Shown here one piece after another: positions 13,941 through 26,624 of a DNA stretch of 64,000 nucleotides. Location: assembly GCF_028554725.1 (NCBI RefSeq), contig NC_071670.1, forward strand, positions 37,566,001-37,630,000, written 5' to 3'. Source of the DNA: Zeugodacus cucurbitae (Eukaryota > Arthropoda > Insecta > Diptera > Tephritidae). How positions within the stretch are numbered: position 1 is the stretch's first letter; each line of letters opens with the position of its first letter. The translations under genes were made by a program, and so were the position numbers. The notes under the pieces were generated by a model. It was not told the origin of the DNA. It worked only from the letters and a program-made list of their open reading frames with translations, and did no database searches.

Positions 13941-13986
13941 ATGACACATTGGGTGCATATACTGTTGGCGTTGCTGCTGTATGCAG
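13941..13986 (+). CDS. dpr8: Dpr-family gene, coding exon 1 (signal peptide)
   Basis: First coding exon of a cell-surface immunoglobulin-superfamily protein of the Dpr family. It encodes 15 residues plus one base: MTHW followed by a Leu-rich hydrophobic core (HILLALLLYA), a typical signal-peptide start. The ATG sits in a fly-type Kozak context (CAAAATG). An in-frame TGA at 13878-13880 with no intervening in-frame ATG fixes it as the first possible start. The exon ends in CAG at a consensus GTGAGT donor at 13987, phase 1. Joining to the exon at 50134 completes a Gly codon and keeps the frame open. The pairing with exon 2 is inferred from frame, the splice sites, the absence of another leader, and the expected position of a secretion signal. 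A transcript would confirm it. Confidence 0.72.
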
Positions 13987-13987
13987 G

Positions 13988-16900
13988 TGAGTCGAATCAG
14001 CTTTTTTCAACAGAATTAATATTTTTTTTGCATTTCAAAAGTTATTGAAGAGAATTATGTAGTATTAGTTTTAATACAGCAATTATTTGCCATCGATATA
14101 TGTATTTTTATGAACGATAATTTTTCAAAGAGTAGGATATTAAACTATAATAAACTGAATATATAAGTATGTATTATTTTTAGCGGAACAGCAAGTTTTT
14201 GCCTTAAAAACCCATAAAGAAATACGTTTTTATGGCGATAGTGAATATTAGGAATGGGAATTTTTTTAATCGTTTTTATATTATTTAGTCATTTATCTCT
14301 GTCAGTTTGATACCAAGGAGAAAATATTTTTACAATTAAAAATAACAGTAAATTTCAAAGAACTTGATACACAATCAATTGTTCAATTATACAAAATTTT
14401 TGCTTGATTTTTTTTAATAAGTATTATAGAAAATTTATTTAGTCTTCATCAAATCAATTGACAAGCCAATTTAGCTGGACATACATTTTTTTGTACAAAA
14501 GTATAATAATAATATTATAACGGTAAACTCTGCTAATGGTTAATGTACTTGTATGTCGAAACACTAGAACCGAAATACATATTAACATATTCAGCTGAGT
14601 CTATCAGTCAGTCCACACGTTGGATATGTAATCTTATTCCCTCGATAATTGTGACCCTGAAGCCTAATAACGACTAATGATAGACAGTCGGGTCACCGAA
14701 CAAATACTGTCAATTCGGCTGCAATCATTCAATTATTTATGGATTTTTTTGAGTATGAAATTTATTAACGTAGAATGTGATTCTACTTTCAAATATACAA
14801 ATCAGAAAACGTCTTACTTGACCTATGCCTTACTTGTGCTGTTCTCTACGCCTTCGGACTGAGGGCACTGCAATTATTACTCAAAGGCATCCTAATAAGA
14901 TAATAATTTTCTAATGGTTGTAGAAATGGATTTAGAACTCTTATCATCCAGTGAGATTAAAACTTGAATCTATTTATTTTAATGAGATCGAGAAGACGAA
15001 AGAAACTTTATGTTAAAAAAATCCTGAGATCACCACGATTTTGAATTTTGACGATAAACTTTAAATGTCGGTTATTCCATATATAATGGATTTAAGAATA
15101 TATGAAGGAGAGATCATCTTTGGATAGTTCATGTTACTTATTCATCACTAAATTTGTTAAAAGCTATTGCAATAAATATTTTAAAGGCCAATCCTATCAG
15201 AACTTATTGCATGTAGAAATCTATATCTAAGATGACCCAGAAGCTTCACTGTTTTTAATTTTTGAGTGAATTTATTCTCTCTATTTTTTTTCTAACGGTC
15301 CCTCATATCCTCTCTTTTTTCCTCATTTTTTACAAACGACCCCTTTTAGCTGAAAAAACTAAAATAATTTTGTACAAAGATATATGCTTAATATTTACCA
15401 AGCCTGGCAAAAAATAATGCCTCAAAAATTGGCGACAAGCGAAAGTTAACTTATTTCCAAATTGTTTCAAAAATTTAAGCCACTTCACTCAAGCTACATA
15501 ATATAATAAGTCCTCCATCCATAATACATATAATTGCTATTGTATACTTGTATTCTTCTCTTTTAAATTTCTTGTTCCATAAATTCTATTACATACTCAA
15601 AGAAAACAATTTATATATTTTAACTTCGAAACATGAAGCACCACCAATAAAAATTTATTTATCGAATTTGTGAGAGAGTAGCATTCTTCTTCGAAAACAG
15701 TAAAACAACAATAAATAAACTGCTTAGTAAGTAGGACAAACTTTTCCTCTTCAAAATCAATTATTTTGCCACAAAGCATTGCGCCAAAAATATGTAAGAA
15801 AGTTGCAGAGGCAAGCAAAGTCTACCAGCAAACAAAGCGGCACTCAATCTTCTCGGGTATTAGACAGTGGAAATTCCAGTAAACTACTACAAACGCGCTA
15901 CAACTTAATGTTGCACAAACATACAAGTATGCCACTTTGGCTTAGCCTCAAAAAAGGAGAGGAGAAAAGCAAGAAAACCACACAAAATTACGGCAAATTA
16001 ATACAGTTCTTTGCCGCGTTGACGTTTACTTGCAGAGAATAAAAGTTTTCTAAATTCCGCGGTTCTTTTAGCGCTTTTTGCTTAACTTATTTGGAGGGCA
16101 TGTACTTATAAGTACAGAAGTAAAGAAGTTTTAGTGTGCCCTGTAAAGAGTTCGAGCGAAATACAGAAAATATTAGTCATCGAAAATTTTGAAGAATTCA
16201 ACTCCTAACTAAGAACAGTCTTTTGAAAAATAAAAAAAAATTCTATAGCTAATCCTCCACAAACTTGGAGCCCATCACAAATTTGCTCAGAGACGAATTG
16301 TTCCCGAAATTGTAAACCGAAAGAAGACAGCGGTGTGCAGACCTGTTCCCAATTTACAAATACTGAAATTGAAGTGCCCACCTTTTTAAGCTCATAAACT
16401 TTAATTTCTTGTGATTCCGCTGTGACCTGACCACGATATTAGTCTAATCATGGTGTAACTTAATGCCTAAAACAGACGGTAGACCAGGTCTTCCTTAGTT
16501 GATCACAAGCACACCTTCAATAAAATCGTAAGTCATTTATCTGGCGAGGGAAAAACGCTGCAATGGTTAGGAGGCCTGAAACTGTAGTTGATGGATAAAC
16601 CAGACAATCTACAACTTGATTAATCTGCCCGGTAAGCTTTGCCCTAAAAACGCTTACTGCTCCTCTCCTCCAGCTTCTCCTTCCCACCAATAGCTTCTCG
16701 ACAGGTATGATTTCAGAGGAAATTACATGAGAGTTACTCTAGGCGACGATGACAAAACTCTTTGATAGTCAAAGAGTTCGAAAATCGAAAATATTTTCTG
16801 GAAAGTCAGATATTAAACTCCCAGCTGGAACCTAAAGCAAACCCAAAAACGAAAAATTTTGAAACATTTTGTGTTCCAACAATATGTGTTCAAAAAGCAA

Positions 16901-18793
16901 AGTCTAAAAACCCAAACACATCCCAACAGGGCATGCACAAGGGTGCACATAAATTGTGCAAATTATATTTCGCTACTTTTACAAGCAGCCAGAGAGTAAA
17001 AAGTGCATAGATGCCACTGTGTTGCAAAAACCGACAAATAAACTTTGTAAATTCGCTTAAGCGCCAGTAAAGCCACACACCCACACATCACGACGAGGCA
17101 CAAGCAGGGCACAATGTATACATACATATATGTATATTCTACGCGTGGGTTGTAGAATATTTGCAAGACTTGCAAGTCACAAAATTTATGCACTGCAAGA
17201 ACCACAAGCACAGCAGCAAATGCAACCAGCTGAGGCGGCAAATACCACACACAGCTAAGAGAGTTAGTTGTTAGTGTTGTTGGCGTTGGCAGCGGGTGTT
17301 GGTTGCAGCGCTTTTTCGATTGCCGCAGAGCAACTTGCACACTTGCACACTGCCACAGTAACTAAACTACAATAGCGGAGCACACACACACATACACACA
17401 AAAAAAGCTTTGAATTTTCAGACGAAATTGTTTACAGGATTTATGCGTAGCAAGCTTTCGGTGGAGAGTATGTGTGCACCTACTGCTTTTGTGGTTTATT
17501 GTGTAGACGGCACTGTTTCGACAGCGCCTGACTGCAGAGATGGCAATTCGTGTTTCCACTACCGCAATTTGCAACGCTCTGTTTTTGCTATTGTCTTTTT
17601 TGTGTCAATTCTTACTTTGCTCTTCTTCTACTTTTACTTCTTCTTCTGACTTCCCTTCTTCATCTATACAACCAACAATTGCAGTTCCTCATTTTCCATT
17701 TGCGGTCAGGCAATTGTTCGAGCAAATTGAACATTGCAGGCGGCAATTTCCAGCAGCTGACTCTCTCTCTCTCTGCTAACCACAAACACCCTCATCCCCC
17801 TATTGCAACTACAGTTGGGAGTATTTTGTAGTGAAAAACTTTTTAGTAACAACTGTAGTTGAAAACATTGTCAATGATATGCCAAGTCATTGTCACATGC
17901 CCTGCGGTTGCAATATCGACAGGATTAATATTCATGCATTTTAATTGCATACAGTTAGGCGCTGTTAGTAGCAGCAAATGCTCTCTTTTCACTGCGCTTA
18001 AAATGTTTTAATTACATCATTATATTGTAGATTGTCGCTAATAATGAGTACTTAAACGTAAGTACACACACATACACACACAGAGAAAAGATCATTCAGC
18101 GTGTGATTAAATAAATGCATTTTCAGTAGCATACATGTAGGCGCTCTCATTTATATTCATATAGCTGTATTATGGCGCGTTGAATAGATCGCAATTAACG
18201 CTCTTTTGAAATGGCGTTGTTAATAAAGCGTATTTTCGCATTTAATTATAATATTCATGCCACGCACACACACACTCACACATGCCGTTATAATATATAG
18301 CGAAAGTAATTCAGGCAACGCAACAGTTAAAACATTGCATGCGCTATTTTTACATTAATGACTACTATTTGAAGTGAAAAATGTGCTTAATTAGTTTTTT
18401 TGCGCTTGAAATTATAGAGTTTTATTTTTAAAATATACGCTACTTAAGTGCACTTAAATATAACATAAGTGGATTTTTCGATTTTTTTCGAGCTTTAAAG
18501 TATAAACCACTTGATAGGACATTTTTTGCAAATTGATTGAAACATTTAATATAGCTTTAAATGATAAATAAGTACACTAAATTTAAATGTTTTTAGAATT
18601 AATCGGCTTCGGCTATAATCGCGGAAGGGGTACCAATTACATACACATAGATATAATTAATCGTTAAGCAGCTTTTAAAACATTATTTTCTCAAACGCTT
18701 CGAAAAATTCCATACACATATGTATGTCGGTATGAGATTGTGAGACAAGAAATACATGACCATTTTTCGAGATTTTTTGTGGCTATGAAAATT
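13988..18793. other. Intron 1 segment without recognised elements
   Basis: AT-rich at first, then CA/TG-rich near 17100-17400. A frame on the minus strand near 16350-16450 contains a GHSGI motif that may be a decayed RNase H fragment, but the rest does not hold together. Confidence 0.4.
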
Positions 18794-19600
18794 AAAGGGT
18801 GATCTATTTCGAGATTCCCTACATTTTTAAAGAAAAAACGCTGAAAATTCAAATTTAATGGGTAATGTTTATTATCATTCGAGAGCACATTATTTGGCAA
18901 TTATTTTTTAAAGAATATCTCTATTGAATGGTGGCCACTTTTTGATGACTAGTTCGAGCATTTCGACTGGTAACTATCGAATTACACGCGTGATGTTTTA
19001 CTCCAAGACCTGAACCGAAGCGGGATTATCCGCATTGACTTTATACTTTCCATATCCCCACAGGAACTCTAATGGTGTGATATCAAACGATCTTGAGCAC
19101 AATCGACCAGCCAAAAACGTGAAATTATCTGCTCTCCGAAGTGTTCTCTCAATAAATCCATTGATCGGTGTGATGTGTGGGAAGTGGTGCCGTCTTTTTA
19201 AAGCAAATGTCGCCGCGATCACGAGATATCAGACATCAAATACGTTGTGGTTATAGTTACGTTCTCACCGGCATCATTTTTGAAGATATATGGACCACTG
19301 ATTCCACCGGCCCACAAACCACACCAAACCGTTCTTTTTTCTGGATGAAATGGTAGCTCTTTAATCTCTTCATGCTGCTCTTCGTTTCAAATACGGCAAT
19401 TTTGCTTCTTTACATACTCATTGAGCCAGAAATTGGCCTCATCGCTGAACAGAATTTGATTCGAAAAACCTTCTTTACAGAACAATTTGTAAATACCAAA
19501 ATATACTGAGCAAAAATAACATGACAGCTTGACACGACTCACGCGTGTTATGTCAAAAAAAGATGCTATTGAAAAAAGTACCTGTACTTGAATAAATCGT
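18794..19600 (-). mobile_element. IS630/Tc1/mariner-superfamily element relic
   Basis: Holds the broken transposase described separately. The left edge (GGGTGATCTATTTCGAGATT from about 18796) and the right part (AGTACCTGTACTTGAA near 19580) look like the ends of a known insect family, from memory. No matching inverted terminal repeats or TA duplication survive, so the boundaries are approximate. Confidence 0.5.
18998..19474 (-). pseudogene. Degenerate IS630/Tc1/mariner-type transposase
   Basis: Reading right to left, three blocks of a DDE transposase appear in different frames. The first, FSDEANFW, carries catalytic Asp 1 and is followed by LHPEKxTVWxGLWAGGI-like sequence, with an in-frame TGA replacing the usual Trp. 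A second block with KDGTTSHTS (catalytic Asp 2) lies near 19180. A third, FDITPLEFLWGYGKYKV (catalytic Asp 3), lies near 19030-19080 in another frame. The N-terminal DNA-binding half is missing. Family members cut and paste at TA sites; this copy cannot encode an active enzyme. The D-D spacing class was not determined. Confidence 0.7.
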
Positions 19601-22600
19601 TATAAAACGATTTTCACACGTCGCAGCGAATATAGATTGACTTTAGCGTTAAGATGACTAAAATACACAATATCAGACAGACAGTCATGCCATTTTAATG
19701 GCTACTCACTAAGATAGCGCATTCAAGGTGGGTGTTTAATAATACGAGCTTAAATAAAATAAACTAATTATACTAGGAATGTGTATCTCTATGTTTTCAA
19801 AACCGTTCCCAAGCAATTTGTTACCTCCATTAAGTTTAAATATAATCCATCACTACATTTTTGAAAACCACGAAATAGATAATAATTTCCACTTTTCAAA
19901 TTTTCTCAAGCACATCGCTACGGTTCCATACGCAGCACACAAAATGGTTAGAGATTTCTTTGTTTTTGCAAAGCAAAGTATGCAATTTCTGCAACTATAA
20001 CAAACTGTCAACTAGCTGTTCATTCATAATACGGACCGTCAACTACAAAAAGGCTAAGAAAGAAAAATGCCAAAATGGCGCCAAAAGTATGCAGGTAATG
20101 GAAATAAAAAAATAAGTGTAGAGAAGAGAAACTAAATTCACGACACATTCGTAACCACTGCATTACTGCGAATAATGGCGCAGAGCTACTGACATAACGA
20201 ATTGTGCAACGAAGCAAAAAGGTACTAAGGTGCGCGTGTCTAAGTATTGCTGCAGCGAAACTGGCAACACGTTCACGATTGCAAAGCGCAGCGCAGCAGC
20301 ATCAGCCAAAGCGATAAGAATAATTGGAATGTCAGTACGGCGGACAGCCGTGAAGCGCAAAAATGCTGCTTGGCAGTATAATGACGTTTAATGTCACAGA
20401 GCATAAAAATCATTATTATGAATAAGTTGGTGTCACCGCTGATAATAATATCGTTGGCAATGCAATGCCACTGCAAACGTTTGATAATTACAAAGCTGTC
20501 ATTATAACAATGCTAAAAATATTATATTATGACCGAATGAATATGCCAAACGTTTACGATTACAATGCAAAAGCTGCCGGTAATGAGGTTGTGGGCGCAT
20601 AAGCGCCACAAATGGAGAATATTAGAAATTTCTATTTGGAAGCAATACTCAGCAAAGTAGTAAAAGTAATAATGTGAAGTGATACTTTGCAGGTCTGCTT
20701 ATTTGCATTTTGCCAAAGCAAACGAGGTTACAACGTCTCCGGCTTACAGCAAATCAGCAAATAGCCACCAACCATGACCAACGGTCAACTGTCCGAGTAA
20801 ACGAAATTGCTGCCGTAATGAGGACGAATGGGAATAGGGATAGCAGTGAAAATGCTTTGTTGTCCGCTTATGCTCATTTGAAATATTGATGAAAGAGAAA
20901 ATAGAAAATGGAAAAGCTTTTGCCATTCAAACCTGGCAACATCTCGTATATGTGTGTGTTATTGTTCGTGTTGTTGGACCTGTTGCATTGTCATTACAAT
21001 CGTTTGCGCTGCTGCTGCTGTTGCTGCTCTTCTTCATTCAAATTGCAAATGGAGGTAATTGGGCCAATTTTTCAAAGTGCAGAGATCTGAGAAGCATAAA
21101 TTGTTGAACTATTATTTGGAATTGTCCTTTGAACTTCTGCATAGATGCATTTAAGATAGCTGACATACAAAAGTATTAGATGGGTATGTATATAAGTAAT
21201 GTTCAATCCTTCTCCAATTATGAAGGAATATTTGTTGGCCTTTAAAAAAAGCCATTTAACTAAGCATGATGTAAGTAGCCTTCATAGCTTGCCAAATACA
21301 TAGCTTTCTTTAATAATAAAACAGTTCACTTTGAAATGAAGATAGAGTTTTCTTACGTTCACAAAATTTAGGTGAAACTTTAGTTTTATTTCAAACAGAA
21401 TTTCAAGACAAAGACTGATTATTTATAATATCACTATTTTCTATATATATAATGAGTCATGACTTTCAATTTCAAACTTACCCCCAATTTGTTCTCACTC
21501 AGTCGCCTCGGTCTCAAAAATATTTTTCGCACTAATTATTTTTTTTAACTTTCAGACAAAATTTTTAAGAAGATATTTCGAGAATTTTGTTGAAAAAACA
21601 CGATTAGTAAGAAATTTGACTCTCAGAAAATAATAAATAAAATAATTTTTTATATCTTGATTCTAAAATAATATCCCAAAATATACTCTCATATATTAAT
21701 TATGTGTTTAAAGTAGCTTTTCCCATACAAAAAATTAATAATCTTCTTTATAAAAAAATATACGCCTCCAACACCTTGAATTATATGCGATTTGGCTTGT
21801 CAAAAAAAGCCGAAAGAAAAACAGTTGACGTCACCTTAGCTGCCAAGTGGCGATGCAATTTATGACACACTTTTTCCGCCAAAATACCTTTTCATTGCTG
21901 CTGCCGACACAGTTATGCGGCAGCGCTGCTTGTGCTTGCTTGTAATGCTACAAGATTAACGGTGTAACGGTATGGTTGGTTTTTTTTTTGTTTTTACAAA
22001 CAACAACAACTAAAATGTGATGCCAATTTCAAAGTGATAGCAAAAATGTGCAAAAGAATCCCAAACACATACAATAACGAGTATACGGGTATATGCGTGT
22101 GTTCCTCTTCATAGATATTTATATGTATGTACTATATGTACATATGTGTGTACATCTTCCATGGCAGCACAGTTTTTGGCTAGTTGGCTTGTCGAGCCGC
22201 CAACATGATTACACAACCTAAATTTCATCGTGTGCGCTGTTTGGTACAAGAGTTGAAAGCTGATTTATGACTGAGCGGATAAAGACATGTGAAAAATTCT
22301 GTGCAACGGATTGCGCTTCAGAAGAAACAATTTTACTCAAAATTATTTATGCGTAGGTTTGTAAATATACATATGGGTATGTAGTGGTTTATAGCTAACA
22401 ATTCATAATACGTTACCCTTAACGTAGTAGCAGATTATTGTAGGTCAGTAGTTAGCTGCGCTGTTTGTTTGGTGACCAATTTGAATTTCACTCTAAACAA
22501 TTTTTATTAATTCTTATTTGATTGTGAACAAAGGTATTTAGAGAAGCTATTGATATCACGTAAATGCTTACTCAACTAATAATGCTTGAAATTCATTGTG

Positions 22601-23380
22601 CTTTTTGAGCTGTCAATACTTCATAATCTTCTTTAATTAAAATTCATCACAATAATTATTGGAATTTTTGAAAATTAAATCTAATTCTTTTATTATCTCA
22701 TTTATATATATAATTCATCAGATTTTATTTTTTTAATTTTTCAAAAGCCATTCTATTTGAGTCCAATAATGAAGTATTTACTTATCTACCATATGCCATA
22801 CAAAAGAAAGCAATAAGTTTCCTATTTTATAATATGAATATTAATATCAAAATATGATTGTAAATAATGGTATCATAGTAGTTGTCTATAACGAAACATC
22901 AGCTGTTAGTGGAAACTTCAATGAAAGTGTTGTAAGTCAAGTGAAAGGAAGAATAAGGAGGCAGTGGCAACCATTGTGATTGCGATTTTATGATAGATTC
23001 GCTTATCTTGATATAACAACACACAAAATAATTGAATAAAATAAAGATAAAAGAAAAAATAATATACCAAAAGACCAAAATAAATATTTATAAAAAACTC
23101 GTTGACAATTGTCAGATAAGTACCTTGCCCTCAACCGATTTAAAAATTTTTATTAAAGAAATAAATATATAAAATTAAAATTAGACTAAGAAGAGATTAA
23201 AGGGTTGGGTGGGTTGCAGAAGTTGAAAACAATGGAATTTTAGCGATTTTGTTCAAATTTTGCACACATATTTGAAATAACATTATCTAGTTAATGAACG
23301 CAGAAAAAAAGAAAATATTGAATTTTGACAGAGTTTTAACGAAAAAACTCATTTTTTTGGATAAATTTTTGCATATATTG
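19601..23380. other. Intron 1 segment, no gene recognised
   Basis: Contains a moderately GC-richer block around 20150-20900 with many overlapping short frames on both strands, and ACATATGTATGT repeats near 22110-22150. No domains are recognisable. Confidence 0.45.
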
Positions 23381-24493
23381 CACAGTGGTTCCGCCGTAGG
23401 CCAAAGATCAAAAAATCAATCTCTCGATTTTTTTACAAAATGTAAACCGATGGCCTCTAAATTGTCCAAACTTCTTATTTTCAAACCGGGTTTTCCCAAA
23501 AATCTAACGGTACTTTCTAAAAATAGAGTTAAACGCATGAACAACTGTATTTTTTTAAAGCACATCAGACATTTTTTTTTAAATTCGCAGCAACAACGCA
23601 CTTCAAATTGTTCTGGTAATTGTTCAGGTTAACGAATCAAGATTATTTTTAATGACTTTTGAAGCTAAAGGTATTTATTTTAACTTGTGAAATTAATTAA
23701 GACTAACGTGATTTGTATTTTTTGTGAAATTAGTGTTTTATATCACCTATGTTTTGTACCTTTTTTCTGCGTCTTCAATGTGTTTACATAAAGTTTTAGT
23801 TGTGTTCCCCCGTGATCCCCCGTTAGATTTATTTTACATTGTCTTTACCAGAGCCTTAAGGTAATAAAAGTGTTAAAGTTAGGTGCGGAAATTTGCAGAT
23901 GTAGAAGTAATCGTCAAAATAATAATGGCCTTTGAATTAACAATTTTTAAGTTCAAACTCATTATAATTGGACTAAAAAAGCTTGGAAAGAAGGATAAAC
24001 CATCTTTATTTCAATCTATGTACGGTTTACTAGATGATGCATTATAAGTTTTTCTTCTAATTATAATGGCTGTTGAATGGCTGTTGAATGACAGTGAAAA
24101 AATGAACTGTATTAAATTGGTTGATAATTTGCTTTTTTCCTACATGATTTTTTTATATGATATTATTCTTATAGGTTGAATGTGGGGGTTGGATGGGGAA
24201 AACTATAACGACAAATCATGTTAAGCTTGTTGATCGCTTTCTTAAATGTTTTTACAAAGCCTTACTGAAAGTTTTGACGCTCCGACCATGACCATGAGAA
24301 GTATTTTTGCGCATGATTGCCATATAATGGCAATTACAGTTCTATGTGAGCTATAGGACCTAGTAGTCCGATGGGGCCAATTTTTTTTACTATATATTTA
24401 AAATAATTTTCTAGATTTTTGGTGAAAATTTCAAAGCGATATCTCAACGGGAAGTATTTATGACCGCACCTTCATACAAGCCGAACCACTGTG
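23381..24493. mobile_element. Candidate non-autonomous Transib-like element
   Basis: Inverted ends CACAGTGGTTC (23381-23391) and GAACCACTGTG (24483-24493), 1113 bp apart, are directly flanked by TATTG on both sides (23376-23380 and 24494-24498). A 5-bp target duplication with CAC-starting termini is the signature of Transib, the superfamily related to RAG1. The first seven bases equal the RSS heptamer CACAGTG. On the left, 23 bases follow before an A-rich AAAAATCAA (23411-23419). No transposase reading frame was recognised inside. The inverted match is only 11 bp, so coincidence is not excluded. Confidence 0.45.
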
Positions 24494-24498
24494 TATTG

Positions 24499-26591
24499 GT
24501 TCGAAAAAATAGTTGTAATAAAAATAAAAATAAACTTCATTCATTCACTAGAAAATGTTATTTCAAATATGTGTGTTAATTAGAACAAAATCGCTTCTTA
24601 ACTCTATCGGTGGACACGATACCGACTTATAGTTTAGTTTTGAGATACACACGTTTAAAGTTTTGCATTCAAACTGACATGGTCTGATGGGTGGAACTTC
24701 CAAAGGGACTATCTCTTAGAATTTTACTCAGATTGATATTTTTTGGAAAATATTTTAAAAATATTGCACTATTTAATTAGTTGCACTATTTAATTGGTTA
24801 ATTTTTGTTTTTTTTTAATTTTGAAATTTCGGAACCCATCTAAGCCCAAACTTGAGACTTATGACTTATAAAACATTTTTTAAAAATAATATTGCATTTT
24901 TAACCAAAATAATCATATTGATTCAGCTGGAAGCTATGATATTTATTTTTTATTTATGCCTAATATCGCTTTTACGGAATAAGAGAAATTACACATAATT
25001 CAATTACAAATATTCCCAATGGGTATTTTAACTCTGGACTAATGTTACAATGGACCGGATTAGCCCGTTTTAGTATATTTTAAGTATTAAGCTCGATCAT
25101 TTAGTTGTCCAATAGAATATATTAAGTCTTTTATCATTTAATAGTACTAGAATTGTATTTTATTTTGTCTCCAGAATTCGAAATATTTCAAAACATATCG
25201 AATAACCAAAGTGTTCTTAAGTGTCATAAGAGCATTCTTAAATTCAATTAACACACTAGTCAACATCACATATCTGCTGCTGCTGTCAAATAACTAAATT
25301 TTGCGGCCAATTTAATTGTAATGCCAAAAGCAGTTATAGTGAATTTCATAACATATGTATTCGCAACATACATACATACGAATAGGAATATTCGAAAGTA
25401 TGTAAGAAGCGCTAAAGTTAAATGCAATTTATGCCATCATTAAGCTACCTTTTTGCCCTCTACACAATGCTGGCATTTGTGTTTCATGTTGGCACATCCT
25501 TTGTCATGTCCTTATATTGAGAAAGCAGTTATGGTAAACTTACACAGGCATATTATTGTCATGCACAAATAATGATGAACGTTTATTTTCCGGCAGATCT
25601 CGAACCCAATAAGAAATATATGGCTTTAAACAGGGCGCTAGTCACTTGAAGATTATTTCAAAACATTTATATTATTATATTTTGTAATGACAACTATGGA
25701 TATATTCGCATATTTTAGTTGTAGGCTGATTTATCTAGTAAATATTTCTGATAAATATATCAAAACTTTACAGCATTCGTCGAAAAATAATAGATTTTGC
25801 TTTCCATCTCTGAATACTATATATTTAACTTTATTTTTTTACAAGGGATAACATCACTATCCCACCCATCCGACCTTATGCGTACATATAATTCCATTGT
25901 GTAAGTTTGTGTGTATCATGTCATGCATCAAATATACAATGTCAAATAGTGCTGAGCTAATGTCGCTGTGAGCTGGCATTTAGTGTGTGCAATGTAGTGG
26001 CAAAGTTCATGTCTGTGACAGGATACTATTTTAGTAGCAATTATATGCTCACATACACTGACACGCACACACACATACACACTTATGTTATATGAAAGCA
26101 TATGAGTATCGATGGCAATTTCACTGGCATGGCAGACATGCAACGCAAAGCGACAGCAAGCAATGCACAAGAGTGTGCAACAAACAACGCCTTTTCGTGT
26201 ATCGACTTTTTTCGCCTCTCAAGTCAAAACTACTACTTTCTACTATTTCTGCTTGTCTACTACACACATATTTTTTGGAAGCTCAAAAGAAAATGCAGAA
26301 AATCACATACAAATGCACAACAACAACTAACACAAGCATTCCTAACGAAAAATTCTCTTCCTGCAGGTATTTATTTATTGGCTCTCTTTGAGTTCATTGA
26401 TAATTGCTGTGTCTTTTGTGGATATAGAAAATTCATTTCAGATACCATAGCGCCTCAAAGTGGCTTGCTGAAATTGGAAATTTTTTCGAGATAATAGAGT
26501 TGCATTGCTTAAAGTTTTTTTTTTTTTAAGAAATACTGAGCTAGATATGAAAATACATGTATGCGAAGCAGAAATAATGGAACTGTATAAA
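24499..26591. other. Intron 1 segment, no gene recognised
   Basis: Very AT-rich to 25800, then CA/TG-rich near 26050-26080. Overlapping plus-strand frames at 26092-26494 show no known domain and surround the ratchet-point candidate. Confidence 0.45.
26350..26372 (+). promoter_or_regulatory. Candidate recursive (ratchet) splice point in intron 1
   Basis: A pyrimidine-rich acceptor, TTCTCTTCCTGCAG, is directly followed by a donor-like GTATTT, with the junction between 26366 and 26367. Such zero-length AG|GT sites subdivide long fly introns. The donor half is weaker than GTAAGT. A second, weaker candidate (CTTCTCGACAG|GTATGA) has its junction at 16704/16705. Confidence 0.25.
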
Positions 26592-26624
26592 AATGAATTT
26601 TAACTGTTACGAAGTAAGAAAGCA

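Noticed and set aside
16340..16450. Minus-strand GHSGI motif suggesting an RNase H remnant
   Set aside because: Only one short motif is readable; neighbouring residues in any frame do not continue the domain.
26092..26494. Overlapping frames of 99-130 residues
   Set aside because: Three overlapping frames in the same strand with no domain; at most one could be real and none looks protein-like.
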